The notes below the pieces were generated by a model. The model searched no databases. It saw nothing but the letters and a program-made list of their open reading frames with translations, and was not told the DNA's origin. This document shows, piece by piece, positions 19,933-28,597 of a DNA stretch of 64,000 nucleotides (position 1 is the stretch's first letter; each line of letters starts with the position of its first letter). The translations under genes and the position numbers were made by a program. The DNA comes from Vibrio sp. CB1-14 (GTDB lineage: Bacteria > Pseudomonadota > Gammaproteobacteria > Enterobacterales > Vibrionaceae): assembly GCF_040412085.2 (NCBI RefSeq), contig NZ_CP115920.1, forward strand, positions 434,001 to 498,000, read 5' to 3'.

Positions 19933-19968
19933 TAGTGTCTGTTACTTAGATAATTAGGTTAAAGTAAA

Positions 19969-20001
19969 GTTAACTTGCCCGTTAACTTGCCCGTTAACTT
20001 T
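19969..20001. repeat. 12-bp direct repeat, about 2.7 copies
   Basis: gttaacttgccc repeats at 19969 and 19981, with a partial third unit to 20001, just upstream of the 1106-aa glycosyltransferase start at 19932. Confidence 0.8.
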
Positions 20002-20205
20002 CGTTAGGTCCATGTGCCCATTTTTTTAGTAAGCTAGGATGTTGGTGTTCAAAGTTAATTAAATAAAGTTTGGTTTTTCTATTGGTACTTAATTCTTGAT
20101 AGGTGATAAATTTAGCTTGGCGTGAGCTTGATCTACTTTTGTAATAAGCTACTGATGGTGCACTGAAATGAAAATTTAAAAAACGTGGTAATTTAGAATG
20201 TTCAT
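19996..20205 (-). pseudogene. Possible gene fossil overlapping the rmlA 3' end
   Basis: On the minus strand a start-less open frame runs from inside the 3' end of rmlA, in a different frame, to a TAA near 19996. It encodes a protein-like tail including [16 protein letters not shown] and LYLINFEHQHPSLLKKWAHG. It may be the 3' remnant of a lost gene joined to rmlA by a deletion. I do not recognise the family. Confidence 0.35.
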
Positions 20206-21072
20206 CAAGTACTGTCCATAACCAGATTTTATCTGTGGCTTTGCTATATCACGTAGTTTAGACTCATTGATATAGCCTTCTCTAAAAGCAATCTCTTCTG
20301 GGCAGCATATTTTTAGACCTTGTCGTTTCTCTATCGCTCGAATAAACACTGCTGCATCAAGTAGGTCATCAAGTGTTCCTGTATCTAGCCACGCGGTACC
20401 TCGCCCCATAATCTCAACTTTTAGGCTTTTCTGATTTAGGTATTGCTCAATCACATCGGTGATTTCTAACTCTCCTCTTGGAGATGGCTTGACATTTTTC
20501 GCGTATTCAACAACCTTGCTGTCAAAGAAGTAAAGCCCTGGAACGGCATAGTTGGACTTTGGTTCACTTGGCTTTTCTTCAATCGAGATAGCTGTGCCGT
20601 TACTGTCAAACTCGACCACGCCGTACGAGGTTGGGTTGGCAACGTGGTAACCAAATACGGTTGCCCCTTGTTGTTGGTTATTTGCGTTAACAAGGGATTT
20701 TGCAAGGTCGTGACCGTAGAATAGATTATCCCCTAAAACGAGAGCGGCGGGCGCACCAGCCAGAAACTCTTCCGCTAGGATAAAGGCTTGTGCCAAGCCA
20801 TCTGGTGAAGGTTGTACTTTATACTCAAAGCGAATGCCCCAATCAGAGCCATCGCCAAGTAAATTTTGGAAGCGCGGTAACTCTTCTGGTGTAGAGATAA
20901 TGAGGATCTCTTTAATGCCTGCTAACATTAAGCTTGAGATTGGATAGTAAATCATCGGTTTGTCGTAAACTGACATCAATTGTTTACTTACGCCTTTTGT
21001 GAGTGGATATAAGCGGGTACCAGAACCGCCAGCAAGAACAATACCTTTGCGGGGTAGGTTGGAGTTTTGCAT
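20176..21072 (-). CDS. rfbA: Glucose-1-phosphate thymidylyltransferase
   Basis: 298 aa, also called RmlA. It joins dTTP and glucose-1-phosphate to give dTDP-glucose, the first step to dTDP-L-rhamnose. Signature [19 protein letters not shown] (residues 15-33), followed by [28 protein letters not shown] and [20 protein letters not shown] are typical. The C-terminus after SGYGQYL (MNILNYHVF) is a little unusual and may come from a junction with foreign sequence. The gene lies downstream of rmlD, and its ATG is 38 bp from the 7-bp tandem array at 21111-21179. Confidence 0.95.
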   Translation of the reverse strand: MQNSNLPRKGIVLAGGSGTRLYPLTKGVSKQLMSVYDKPMIYYPISSLMLAGIKEILIISTPEELPRFQNLLGDGSDWGIRFEYKVQPSPDGLAQAFILAEEFLAGAPAALVLGDNLFYGHDLAKSLVNANNQQQGATVFGYHVANPTSYGVVEFDSNGTAISIEEKPSEPKSNYAVPGLYFFDSKVVEYAKNVKPSPRGELEITDVIEQYLNQKSLKVEIMGRGTAWLDTGTLDDLLDAAVFIRAIEKRQGLKICCPEEIAFREGYINESKLRDIAKPQIKSGYGQYLMNILNYHVF

Positions 21073-21110
21073 TTTTAAGCCTTTACGCGTTGTTATCTGT
21101 ATGAAAAAAT

Positions 21111-21179
21111 TTAGCTGTTAGCTGTTAGCTGTTAGCTGTTAGCTGTTAGCTGTTAGCTGTTAGCTGTTAGCTGTTAGCT
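21111..21179. repeat. Heptanucleotide tandem repeat AGCTGTT, about 9.9 copies, between rmlD and rmlA
   Basis: 69 bp of perfect repeats of the same unit found upstream of galU. It covers the last codons and stop of rmlD (TAA read from the repeat itself) and ends 38 bp before the rmlA start. Read on the minus strand as CTAACAG, the repeat gives a stop in all three frames within 18 nt, so copy-number changes would not extend RmlD but would change the rmlD-rmlA spacing. Confidence 0.97.
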
Positions 21180-22050
21180 CGTCCATCATCGATGAGAGCT
21201 GCTTGCGCCAGTGAATGGTATTCACTCCGCTATAATCTTCGGTTGTTGATTTGTCTATCACACTAAAGCTAGGGCGTTTTGCGGGTAGTGGATAAGCGCT
21301 TGCTGGGATAGGGCGTACAGGAATGGCCTTATCTAGCATGCCTTTTTCTATCGCCAGCTCTTGAATTGCCGTCGCAAAATCGTACCAAGATGCCACGCCT
21401 GCATCGGTCCAATGCAACATTAAGCTGTGAGCTGAAGGCTCAGAGCTGTCAGCTTTACTTGTGAGTGTCCAGATTAGTTTCGCTAAACCTTTAGCCCAAG
21501 TTGGCGTTCCCACTTGATCGTAGATAACACCAAGCTCTGGTTTTTCCGCCATGAGGCGAAGCATGGTTTTTACAAAATTATTGCCATGCGCAGAGTAGAC
21601 CCAAGCGGTACGAATAATGGTCGCATCACCGCCCAAAATATCGTCGATTTTCATGTCTCCCATGAGTTTTGACGCACCATATACATTGATTGGGCTAGGG
21701 GCGGCATCGACAGAGTAGGGTGTCGTTTGCTTGCCATCAAACACAAAGTCGGTAGAGACATGAATCAGCTTGGCATTAATTTCCTTACAAGCTAAGGCTA
21801 GGTTTTCGCTGCCTTTCTCGTTAACGGCATAGGCGATAGTGCTATCGCTTTCGGCATTGTCAACCGCTGTGTAGGCCGCAGCATTGATGACCACGTCTGG
21901 TGATTCTTTTATTAGAACTTCGTAAACGCGAGCCGTATTTGTGATGTCGAGTTGTTGGGCGTCAAACGCGATCCAATCAATACCGGTCGGTGCAGTCTGC
22001 TCTAGTTCCCAGGCCAGCTGGCCTCCACGGCCTGTGATCAATACTTTCAT
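21160..22050 (-). CDS. rfbD: dTDP-4-dehydrorhamnose reductase
   Basis: 296 aa, also called RmlD. It performs the last, NAD(P)H-dependent reduction to dTDP-L-rhamnose. Nucleotide-binding MKVLITGRGGQLAWELEQT at the N-terminus; catalytic YGASKLMGD Tyr/Lys near 130. The codons for the last residues (ELTANS) and the stop come from the 7-bp tandem array. Around residues 198-211 the segment SKADSSEPSAHSLM looks like an insertion and is encoded by a decayed array of the same 7-bp unit (21423-21457). Confidence 0.93.
   Translation of the reverse strand: MKVLITGRGGQLAWELEQTAPTGIDWIAFDAQQLDITNTARVYEVLIKESPDVVINAAAYTAVDNAESDSTIAYAVNEKGSENLALACKEINAKLIHVSTDFVFDGKQTTPYSVDAAPSPINVYGASKLMGDMKIDDILGGDATIIRTAWVYSAHGNNFVKTMLRLMAEKPELGVIYDQVGTPTWAKGLAKLIWTLTSKADSSEPSAHSLMLHWTDAGVASWYDFATAIQELAIEKGMLDKAIPVRPIPASAYPLPAKRPSFSVIDKSTTEDYSGVNTIHWRKQLSSMMDELTANS
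21423..21457. repeat. Decayed heptamer array inside rfbD
   Basis: Five 7-bp units in phase, AGCTGTG, AGCTGAA, GGCTCAG, AGCTGTC, AGCTTTA, resemble the AGCTGTT unit of the two perfect arrays. They encode a low-complexity Ser-rich stretch of RmlD. Confidence 0.65.
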
Positions 22051-22086
22051 AAATGTCCTTTAATAATGCGAATGTTAGCTACTTCG

Positions 22087-23016
22087 CTAATCTCGTTTTC
22101 CTATTTTATTTGTAATACCATGCCAAATGCCTTGAAGCATGGCGGCGATGTGTTGGTGTCTCTTGTTAGTAAATAGGGAGTAAATCATAAACCGTGGTAC
22201 TAACTTGATGAGCTCATTTCGTTTCCAAACGCTAGGTACATACGGGCGCCTTAACATGTGAATCACATTACGAAAGTAGTAATAGTGACGAATGGGCGAG
22301 TGGTTAACCACATTCACACCCATTACCGATATGGGCTTTGTGCCCAGGCAGTGTGTAAGCTTGGCGTTGGGAATGACATTGATTTGGTAACCTTTGGCAT
22401 TGGCTTTGAGGCCCCAGTCAATGTCGACAAAATCTATAAAAAGCGATTCGTCGTGATTGCCTATATCGCTGTAATGAGATAGACAAAGGTAACTTCCAGA
22501 GCTAATGGTATAACTTGCCCATTCGATATGGTATTGAGCTTTGCGCCGAAATAGGCGTGAGCCTTGTATCTGAATGATACGTCCACTGCGTTGCAAGTTT
22601 GTGTCAAAATAGACAGGTGCAAGGGCGGCTATCGGTTTTGTGTACTGCTCGTTGCAACGTGTTATGTGTGCGCGAGCTCGTCGCATTTGGTGAAAAAATT
22701 CGTCATCAGGCTGAGAGTCCTGGTCAAACAAAAAACACCAAGTTGCGCCGTGCTGTTTGGCGTAGTCAATCCCATCGTTTAGCGCTTTGGCAATGCCAAG
22801 GTTTTCTCCATAGCAAATACTATGTTTGAATCGACGGGCTGTTGGCGTTTGATTGTTGTCGCCTGTTTCCGTGGTGTTGTCAACCACCACCACGCCGCCA
22901 CCTTGCTTTTGGTATTGAGCCTGAAGCCACAAAGCATGGTTAATGGCGCTGTCATCAGGTTGATAAAATACAATAACGGCCCAGTCTGTCTGCAGCAATG
23001 TGTTTGTGGTTGTCAC
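22087..23016 (-). CDS. GT2-family glycosyltransferase, probably rhamnosyltransferase
   Basis: 309 aa GT-A enzyme. The metal-binding DxD-type motif is in WCFLFDQDSQPDDEF near residue 94, and the acceptor region IDFVDIDWGLKANAKGYQI is typical of RfbF/WbbL-like rhamnosyltransferases. Its start overlaps the stop of the preceding GT2 gene (23013-23016, ATGA), and rmlD follows, consistent with using dTDP-rhamnose. No membrane segment is predicted; it would act on a lipid-linked acceptor at the inner face of the cytoplasmic membrane. Confidence 0.85.
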   Translation of the reverse strand: MTTTNTLLQTDWAVIVFYQPDDSAINHALWLQAQYQKQGGGVVVVDNTTETGDNNQTPTARRFKHSICYGENLGIAKALNDGIDYAKQHGATWCFLFDQDSQPDDEFFHQMRRARAHITRCNEQYTKPIAALAPVYFDTNLQRSGRIIQIQGSRLFRRKAQYHIEWASYTISSGSYLCLSHYSDIGNHDESLFIDFVDIDWGLKANAKGYQINVIPNAKLTHCLGTKPISVMGVNVVNHSPIRHYYYFRNVIHMLRRPYVPSVWKRNELIKLVPRFMIYSLFTNKRHQHIAAMLQGIWHGITNKIGKRD

Positions 23017-23843
23017 GATGGCTTTTGTTTGTTCACTGGTTGAGGTTGATGCGTGTTCACTTGGTGTGTTTTTAACCCTTTGACCGATAGCAGGTTTTTA
23101 CACGTTAATGAATAAATCAATACGCTATTTAAATGCATGAAAAACGCCCGTGATAGAAACTGCTGGCTGTTTCTTTGCCTATGATGAGTCGCTTTTATAT
23201 GGTCAAAAAACGTGACCGACATCCCTTGCTGGTGCGCTCTTTGGCAAATGTCGATGTCCTCGCAGTAGAGGAAAAAGCGTTCATTTAACCCGTCAAGCTG
23301 CTCATAGATTAGTGATTTAAATAGCAGGAATGCACCACTGGCCCAATAGTGCTTCGGCAGTTGCTCTGGTTTATGTTTGTCAACGACACTACTGCGGTCA
23401 TTTAATAGGTAGTTTTTACTAAATGTAAGCAGTGAAGGGTAGCATCGTAAGTTGTCATCAAAGTGTTGATGTTTGTGATCCAAAAACAAGTTTGGCGCAG
23501 CAATAAGCGGTTTGCGCTGTTTTAAACTGTCAATCAGTTGCAATATTGATGGCATGTTGATGTGAATATCGCAGTTAAGCAAGACAAAGTAGTCGTCACT
23601 TTTCATGCCCAGCTTTTTGGCTTCCAAGAAGTTTAAGTTGTTGTTTGTCGCAAACCCTATCACTTTACTGTTTTGATAATAGTGTATGTTTGAACGTTCA
23701 CAGTGCTGTTTTAACCGTGCATTGCGTTTGTTATCGCGGCAAAGTACGGTGACACCATCGCACTTTGCCAGTCGTTTTAATGATTCAAGTTTTTGAATCA
23801 GTGTGTCGTGTCCGTGCGATACCGCAGAAATGTACAAATGCAT
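23013..23843 (-). CDS. GT2-family glycosyltransferase (WbbL-like)
   Basis: 276 aa. It starts MHLYISAVSHGHDTLIQKLE and contains VIGFATNNNLNF, the DYFVLLNCDIHINM metal-binding region near residue 90 and FLYCEDIDICQRAHQQGMSV near 195, the pattern of WbbL-type rhamnosyltransferases. It is translationally coupled to the next GT2 gene by a 4-bp overlap. It follows rmlC after 96 bp. The sugar donor is inferred from the rml context only. Confidence 0.83.
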   Translation of the reverse strand: MHLYISAVSHGHDTLIQKLESLKRLAKCDGVTVLCRDNKRNARLKQHCERSNIHYYQNSKVIGFATNNNLNFLEAKKLGMKSDDYFVLLNCDIHINMPSILQLIDSLKQRKPLIAAPNLFLDHKHQHFDDNLRCYPSLLTFSKNYLLNDRSSVVDKHKPEQLPKHYWASGAFLLFKSLIYEQLDGLNERFFLYCEDIDICQRAHQQGMSVTFFDHIKATHHRQRNSQQFLSRAFFMHLNSVLIYSLTCKNLLSVKGLKTHQVNTHQPQPVNKQKPS

Positions 23844-23939
23844 AATAATCCCTGTATGCGTTTCGAGGTATCAGGATGTTGGTAAGGAAGTGCGTATCTA
23901 ATAAAAGTGTTTACCTAATAAAAAAGCGTAGGTGCTTAG

Positions 23940-24485
23940 TTAAAATGTCGGTGCTTGCGCAAAGAGTAGGCCGTTTTCATCTTTATCGGATAAGTTAGGC
24001 TTTTCGCCATCAACCAAAGGCCACTCGATGTTAAGGCTTGGGTCGTCCCACTTAACAGAGATTTCAGCATTAGGGTTGTAGAAATCCGTACATTTGTACA
24101 CAAACTCAGCCTCTTCGGAAGTCACATAAAACCCATGAGCAAATCCCTCTGGTACCCAAAGCTGTTTTTTGTTGTGTTCTGAAAGGTAAACCCCTACCCA
24201 TTGACCAAATGTTGGAGACTCCTTACGCATATCGACGGCAACATCGAAAACTTCGCCCTTTACCACTCGTACCAGCTTTCCTTGGGTGTTTTCAGTTTGG
24301 TAGTGTAAACCACGTAAAATCCCTTGGCTGGATTTGCTGTGATTCTCTTGCACAAAATCACGCTCTGCGCATTGTTCGTTAAAGGTGGTGGTGCGGAAGG
24401 TTTCCATAAAGAAACCACGCTCGTCTCCAAACACTTGTGGTTCAATAATCTTTACATCTGGAATTGAGGTTTCGATGATTTTCAT
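23940..24485 (-). CDS. rfbC: dTDP-4-dehydrorhamnose 3,5-epimerase
   Basis: 181 aa, also called RmlC. It epimerises the 4-keto-6-deoxy intermediate on the way to dTDP-L-rhamnose. MKIIETSIPDVKIIEPQVFG start, ERGFFMETFRTTTFNEQC, the catalytic-His segment GILRGLHYQTEN near residue 58 and WVPEGFAHGFYV near 115 are all family hallmarks. It lies 8 bp after the KpsE-like gene, so capsule export and rhamnose synthesis share a transcript. RmlB is separate, on the plus strand at 30429-31490. Confidence 0.95.
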   Translation of the reverse strand: MKIIETSIPDVKIIEPQVFGDERGFFMETFRTTTFNEQCAERDFVQENHSKSSQGILRGLHYQTENTQGKLVRVVKGEVFDVAVDMRKESPTFGQWVGVYLSEHNKKQLWVPEGFAHGFYVTSEEAEFVYKCTDFYNPNAEISVKWDDPSLNIEWPLVDGEKPNLSDKDENGLLFAQAPTF

Positions 24486-24493
24486 TCTATGCC

Positions 24494-25954
24494 TTATTTT
24501 AGCTCGTAGATAGTGAGGACAATAATGCGCCCAATAGCAAAGATCATGCTGGTTAAAATAGCAAATAAAGTAATGTTGTAGAGCACCTCGGGGTACTGGT
24601 TGTCCTCTGGTTGGGTCGCGGCCTCTACGGTAACTAAGTACTTTAACTGACGGTAGGCCTCAATACGAGATTTCTCTAGCGACACTTGCGATGACGTGTA
24701 CGCTTGGAGCGCTAACTCCATTTTGACTCTTAAGTCAGTAAATGTGGCCAGAATCTGGCTGACTGAAAAGCTTTCGCCTTCAGAGGTAGCGAGTTTAGTA
24801 CGCTCAGAGACAAGTTGTTGCTCGAGAGCGGCAATCTCATTTTGCAACATTTTTACCTGGGGGGCTTGTGCGCTCATAATTTGGCTTAAGCCCGTTAACT
24901 CAGCATTTTTGGTAGCGATTTGTCCCTCTAGCCCATAGGCTATTTGTTGAATTGCGGCGCCTTCTGCTGTTGGATCGATTAAATTGTATTTTTGTTGAAA
25001 GCCAAGCAGGGCGGTTTGAGCATCGCGAAGTTTTTGCGCCACTATCTCGTGCTCACCTTGAATAAAGGTTAGCTGCTCCTGAGCCAGCTGGTGACCTATC
25101 GAGTTTATATACCATTCGGCACGGTCAACGATGGTTTGTGTGAGCTGCTGCGCGTACTCTGAGCTAAACGCCTGCCCATAAATAGTAATCACGCCAGAGG
25201 TGGTATTAACTTCGACTTTCACTCGTTTTTTATAGTATTCGATGGCGGTTTCTCTGCTGTCACTGTCGTGCAATCGGCTAAAATAATCGATACCGCTATC
25301 GCTAAAGTGTTGTCGCATATTTAACTGACGATTGAGGTACTCAATCATGTCGTTGGAGTAAATATAGGCTTTCACCAGTTCAGAGTCTGTCCCTTGAGAG
25401 CTGCTTACCCCTAGGCCACTGAGTAACGCCATTGAGGCATCCATAGTCGCCATTCCGTCCGGCTGCTGCACCGTTACTTGTGCTTGGCTCTCGAAGCGCT
25501 CAGATGCCCATAAGGTTTGATACAAAGAAAATAGCAGCGTTGGAATAACCACTAAAGCCACAAACGGTCGTCGTGAGATCCATTCGATGAGAGGCTTGGT
25601 AAAGTCGTACCATTGTGGTGCTTTTGAATCTGCCTCCGTTGCAGCTGAAGGCGCTTTCCTAGCGCTATTTGTAGTGGTTGTCTCTGATGCTTGGTTATTT
25701 TCAATGGGTTTGGAGGGCGTCCGTGACGTTGCACTCTTCACTGCCGATGTTTGTACGGTTGCCGCCGCTGTCACCGAGTCGTTCGGCGTGCTTTGTTGTT
25801 TCACTTTTAAATTTTTGACTCGTAGGCGTATTCGGTTAGCAAGTTGCGGATCATTGGCGTCGAGTTGTTTGGCTTCATTGAGCAAGAAGTCAATGTCGTT
25901 AAATTCTGAGGGCTTAACGCTGACTCTAAACTCATTAAATCGTTTTTCAATCAT
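24494..25954 (-). CDS. Capsule export inner-membrane protein, KpsE/CtrB/BexC type
   Basis: 486 aa. A membrane helix near residues 135-150 (PFVALVVIPTLLFSLYQTLW), a long periplasmic part with coiled coil (about 290-400) and a C-terminal helix near 460-480 fit polysaccharide co-polymerase/adaptor proteins of ABC-type capsule systems. Those are usually about 380 aa. The extra ~125 N-terminal residues are cytoplasmic, Thr/Ser/Ala-rich and low-complexity from about 55 to 110. It lies 30 bp downstream of the KpsM-like permease. Confidence 0.82.
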   Translation of the reverse strand: MIEKRFNEFRVSVKPSEFNDIDFLLNEAKQLDANDPQLANRIRLRVKNLKVKQQSTPNDSVTAAATVQTSAVKSATSRTPSKPIENNQASETTTTNSARKAPSAATEADSKAPQWYDFTKPLIEWISRRPFVALVVIPTLLFSLYQTLWASERFESQAQVTVQQPDGMATMDASMALLSGLGVSSSQGTDSELVKAYIYSNDMIEYLNRQLNMRQHFSDSGIDYFSRLHDSDSRETAIEYYKKRVKVEVNTTSGVITIYGQAFSSEYAQQLTQTIVDRAEWYINSIGHQLAQEQLTFIQGEHEIVAQKLRDAQTALLGFQQKYNLIDPTAEGAAIQQIAYGLEGQIATKNAELTGLSQIMSAQAPQVKMLQNEIAALEQQLVSERTKLATSEGESFSVSQILATFTDLRVKMELALQAYTSSQVSLEKSRIEAYRQLKYLVTVEAATQPEDNQYPEVLYNITLFAILTSMIFAIGRIIVLTIYELK

Positions 25955-25984
25955 AGTAATTTTTACTGGCTGTTTAGTCGCGCG

Positions 25985-26779
25985 TTAGCGGCTAATGGCT
26001 TGTTTCCAGCTTACGTGATAACAAGCTAAAGAAAAGAACACGAGGACAATGGTCACAATGTCTAAGTAAAAGTAGCTTACGCCTTCAGAGCCGTAAGCCG
26101 GGTAAGCGGCGTAGCGTATCAGTTCGACAGCATGGAGCAGTGGGTTCCAATCTAAGTAATGCCAATATTCTCTGGGGATATCTTGAAGGCTAAAAAAGAT
26201 ACCGGAAATAAAGAAAATGGGTCTCATCGCGAGATTGCGCAGTTTATCTAGCTCTGGAACGTAGCAAGACGCTAGGGCTGAAATCAGTCCTAGACTGGTG
26301 GCGATTAACCAGACGCGAACCACAATAAACATAACCTCAATAGGGTCATCTATTTGGGTTTCCATTTTCAAAAACAGACATAGTACGGCGATGGTTAATA
26401 TAACAAACACCTTGACCAAGAATTCAAAGCCTGCGATGGCGATGACGGAGCTAATGGGTTGTACCTGCCTAAAGGCATAGAGAGGCTTATTCTTTTTGAT
26501 GGAGACAGAAACGGTTTCAATCATGCCCAGAAAAAACTGGACTAATATCATGCCATAGACCATGAAGAAAAATGTTGGGATACCATGCGTATTCCCACCA
26601 TCCATTTTTCCGCGAATAAACGACAACAGAAAGATAAAACTCACCGGCGAGATAACGCTCCAAGCAATCCCAAGTTTATCGTTAAATTTGCTTTTTATCT
26701 CGCGCAGAAAGATAGCAAAGATGACGTCTTTCCAAATAATGAGTGTCGAGCGTTTTTTTACTGTGGCCATCAGGTACAA
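25985..26779 (-). CDS. ABC-type polysaccharide export permease, KpsM/CtrC type
   Basis: 264 aa with about six membrane segments (VISPVSFIFLLSFIRG; FMVYGMILVQFFLGMIETV; FLVKVFVILTIAVLCLFL; VWLIATSLGLISALASC; FFISGIFFSLQDIP; IVTIVLVFFSLACY). The short cytoplasmic N-terminus and RPIFFISGIFFSLQDIP element are typical of the ABC-2 permease of group 2 capsule exporters. It needs an ATPase (KpsT/CtrD), which is not encoded next to it or anywhere in this window. Confidence 0.88.
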   Translation of the reverse strand: MYLMATVKKRSTLIIWKDVIFAIFLREIKSKFNDKLGIAWSVISPVSFIFLLSFIRGKMDGGNTHGIPTFFFMVYGMILVQFFLGMIETVSVSIKKNKPLYAFRQVQPISSVIAIAGFEFLVKVFVILTIAVLCLFLKMETQIDDPIEVMFIVVRVWLIATSLGLISALASCYVPELDKLRNLAMRPIFFISGIFFSLQDIPREYWHYLDWNPLLHAVELIRYAAYPAYGSEGVSYFYLDIVTIVLVFFSLACYHVSWKQAISR

Positions 26780-26791
26780 CCGGTATGCGGG

Positions 26792-28597
26792 TTAACGTCG
26801 CAGCGCTACGTTGGCTGAAACGGCAATTTGGTAGACGATCTGTGTGATGTCTTTAACCGCTTGCATGGTTTTGGTATCGACTTTCGGTAGCACCAAGATT
26901 TGGTCACCTTTGCGGATAATTTTGTCGTTACCAAACTCGACCAGGCCATTGGCACGAACGATAGCAATACGCTGATCTTCTGCTCGCTCCGTAAATCCAC
27001 CCGCCCAAGCTACATAATCATCGATGGTGGCGTTTTCGTTAAATACCACAGCTTGCGGCATCAGCACTTCACCACCAATAGCGATAAGATCGGTCTTATA
27101 CGGAATGACGATTTGGTCGCCTTGCTCTAGCATGATATTGGCGATGTTGCCATCTTCAGACACGATGACTTTGCCCAAAGGCTGTACTTTGCGTGCTTTT
27201 TCAGAAAATTGCAGCACCATTTCGGCTTCTTTAGCGCGAATTGCCGCTTCTCCATCGGACGAGGCTGGCGCGGTGAATACACTGCGCTCTAATCGATCTA
27301 ACGAGTCGTTTAGTGTTTGCTTTTGACGTTCAGCGACACTTTTTCTTAGGATGTAAATCGAGCCATAATCAGCCAATTGCGGATTAATCGGGATGTAGTG
27401 CAGTACGTCATGCAGTTTCGCGGTTTTCTTTACGGCAAAGTAGGACGGGCCAAGGTAGCTCCCCATGACTTGTATGTCCATCACTTGTGCATGCAGGTCA
27501 TCATTATAGAAAACCTTATCGCCGTCTTGTACTTCAAAGGTTAGAAAGTCTTTGTAAGTTAGGTAGCGTGAAAACGGACCACTAGCACGGTTACCGACAA
27601 TACCAACGTGCGAAATTTTTGCGAGAGGACGTGCGTAATCGGACAGTTGCGACCCTAGTGCGCTGTCACCGTCTAGCTCAAACCGGAATGGGTTGCGTGC
27701 CCCACCAGCAACAACGACAGCCGACTTTTGCGGTTTCACAAGAATGACATCACCGTCTTTAAAGCTCATTTTAGGCAGTTCACCGGTACGAATAAACTCA
27801 TAGAGATCGACCGTGGCGATGACTTTTTTATTACGTAGAACTTTTATTTCTCGATAGCTGCCTCGCTCAGAGTCGATGCCGCCTGCGCGTTTTAGGTAGT
27901 AAAGCAAAGAGTCTGAAGCCATGCCTGCATATTGACCCGGGCGAATAACAGGGCCGCTGAGATAGACACTTACCGGTGTTGAGGTCAGCAAGTTTACATA
28001 AACATTGACGTTTTTGGTGTAAATTCGCTTAATTTTAGAGCTCACCAATGCGTTTACTTCACTGGCACGGACATCTTGTACTTTTATTGGGCCAATGTTG
28101 GGAATGAAAATATTGCCTTGGTTGTCAACAGTGGTGACATCAGAGTAGTTCACCGCTCCCCATAGCCAGATGTTGATCTTATCACCTGCGGCAATTAGGT
28201 AATTGTCGCTCAGGCCATCGGTTCGCTCGGTTTCGTAACCGCCTGCGAACAAATTGGCACCATAAGGCGGTGGCAGTGCTTCACCAGAAGAAGGGAGCAA
28301 TTCTCGAACGTTAACTTCCCCTGGTAGCAATGTACCTTGACGCCCAGTGGTATTGTAACTGCCCATTTCAAGCGCTTGGTTTGGGGTCATTCCAGCTTGC
28401 AGCTGAGAGGAAATGGAGACCTGTGAGGCATTTGTTGGGATTGAGGCGCTCTGGGTAGCTGCGCCGGTTGGCACAGCGGTAGAGCTGGAGGATGTGCCCA
28501 TAAGCTCTGGTGGTATCGTTACTGCGAATGCGGATGAGCAGGCAATAACGGTCAGAGCAAGGCTACTAAGCCGATAAGTAAGCTGAAATACTGACAT
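26792..28597 (-). CDS. Outer-membrane polysaccharide export protein, KpsD/Wza-like
   Basis: 601 aa with a signal peptide (SSLALTVIACSSAFAVTIP). The poly-export domain begins near residue 125 (NYLIAAGDKINIWLWGAVNY), followed by SLBB-type repeats (VYLSGPVIRPGQYAGM near 205; VAGGARNPFRFELDGD near 290; AIGGEVLMPQAVVFNENATI near 515). There is no lipobox, which is closer to KpsD than to Wza. It forms the outer-membrane/periplasmic exit for the glycan with the KpsE-like protein. Its start overlaps the stop of the lipoprotein gene. Confidence 0.88.
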   Translation of the reverse strand: MSVFQLTYRLSSLALTVIACSSAFAVTIPPELMGTSSSSTAVPTGAATQSASIPTNASQVSISSQLQAGMTPNQALEMGSYNTTGRQGTLLPGEVNVRELLPSSGEALPPPYGANLFAGGYETERTDGLSDNYLIAAGDKINIWLWGAVNYSDVTTVDNQGNIFIPNIGPIKVQDVRASEVNALVSSKIKRIYTKNVNVYVNLLTSTPVSVYLSGPVIRPGQYAGMASDSLLYYLKRAGGIDSERGSYREIKVLRNKKVIATVDLYEFIRTGELPKMSFKDGDVILVKPQKSAVVVAGGARNPFRFELDGDSALGSQLSDYARPLAKISHVGIVGNRASGPFSRYLTYKDFLTFEVQDGDKVFYNDDLHAQVMDIQVMGSYLGPSYFAVKKTAKLHDVLHYIPINPQLADYGSIYILRKSVAERQKQTLNDSLDRLERSVFTAPASSDGEAAIRAKEAEMVLQFSEKARKVQPLGKVIVSEDGNIANIMLEQGDQIVIPYKTDLIAIGGEVLMPQAVVFNENATIDDYVAWAGGFTERAEDQRIAIVRANGLVEFGNDKIIRKGDQILVLPKVDTKTMQAVKDITQIVYQIAVSANVALRR

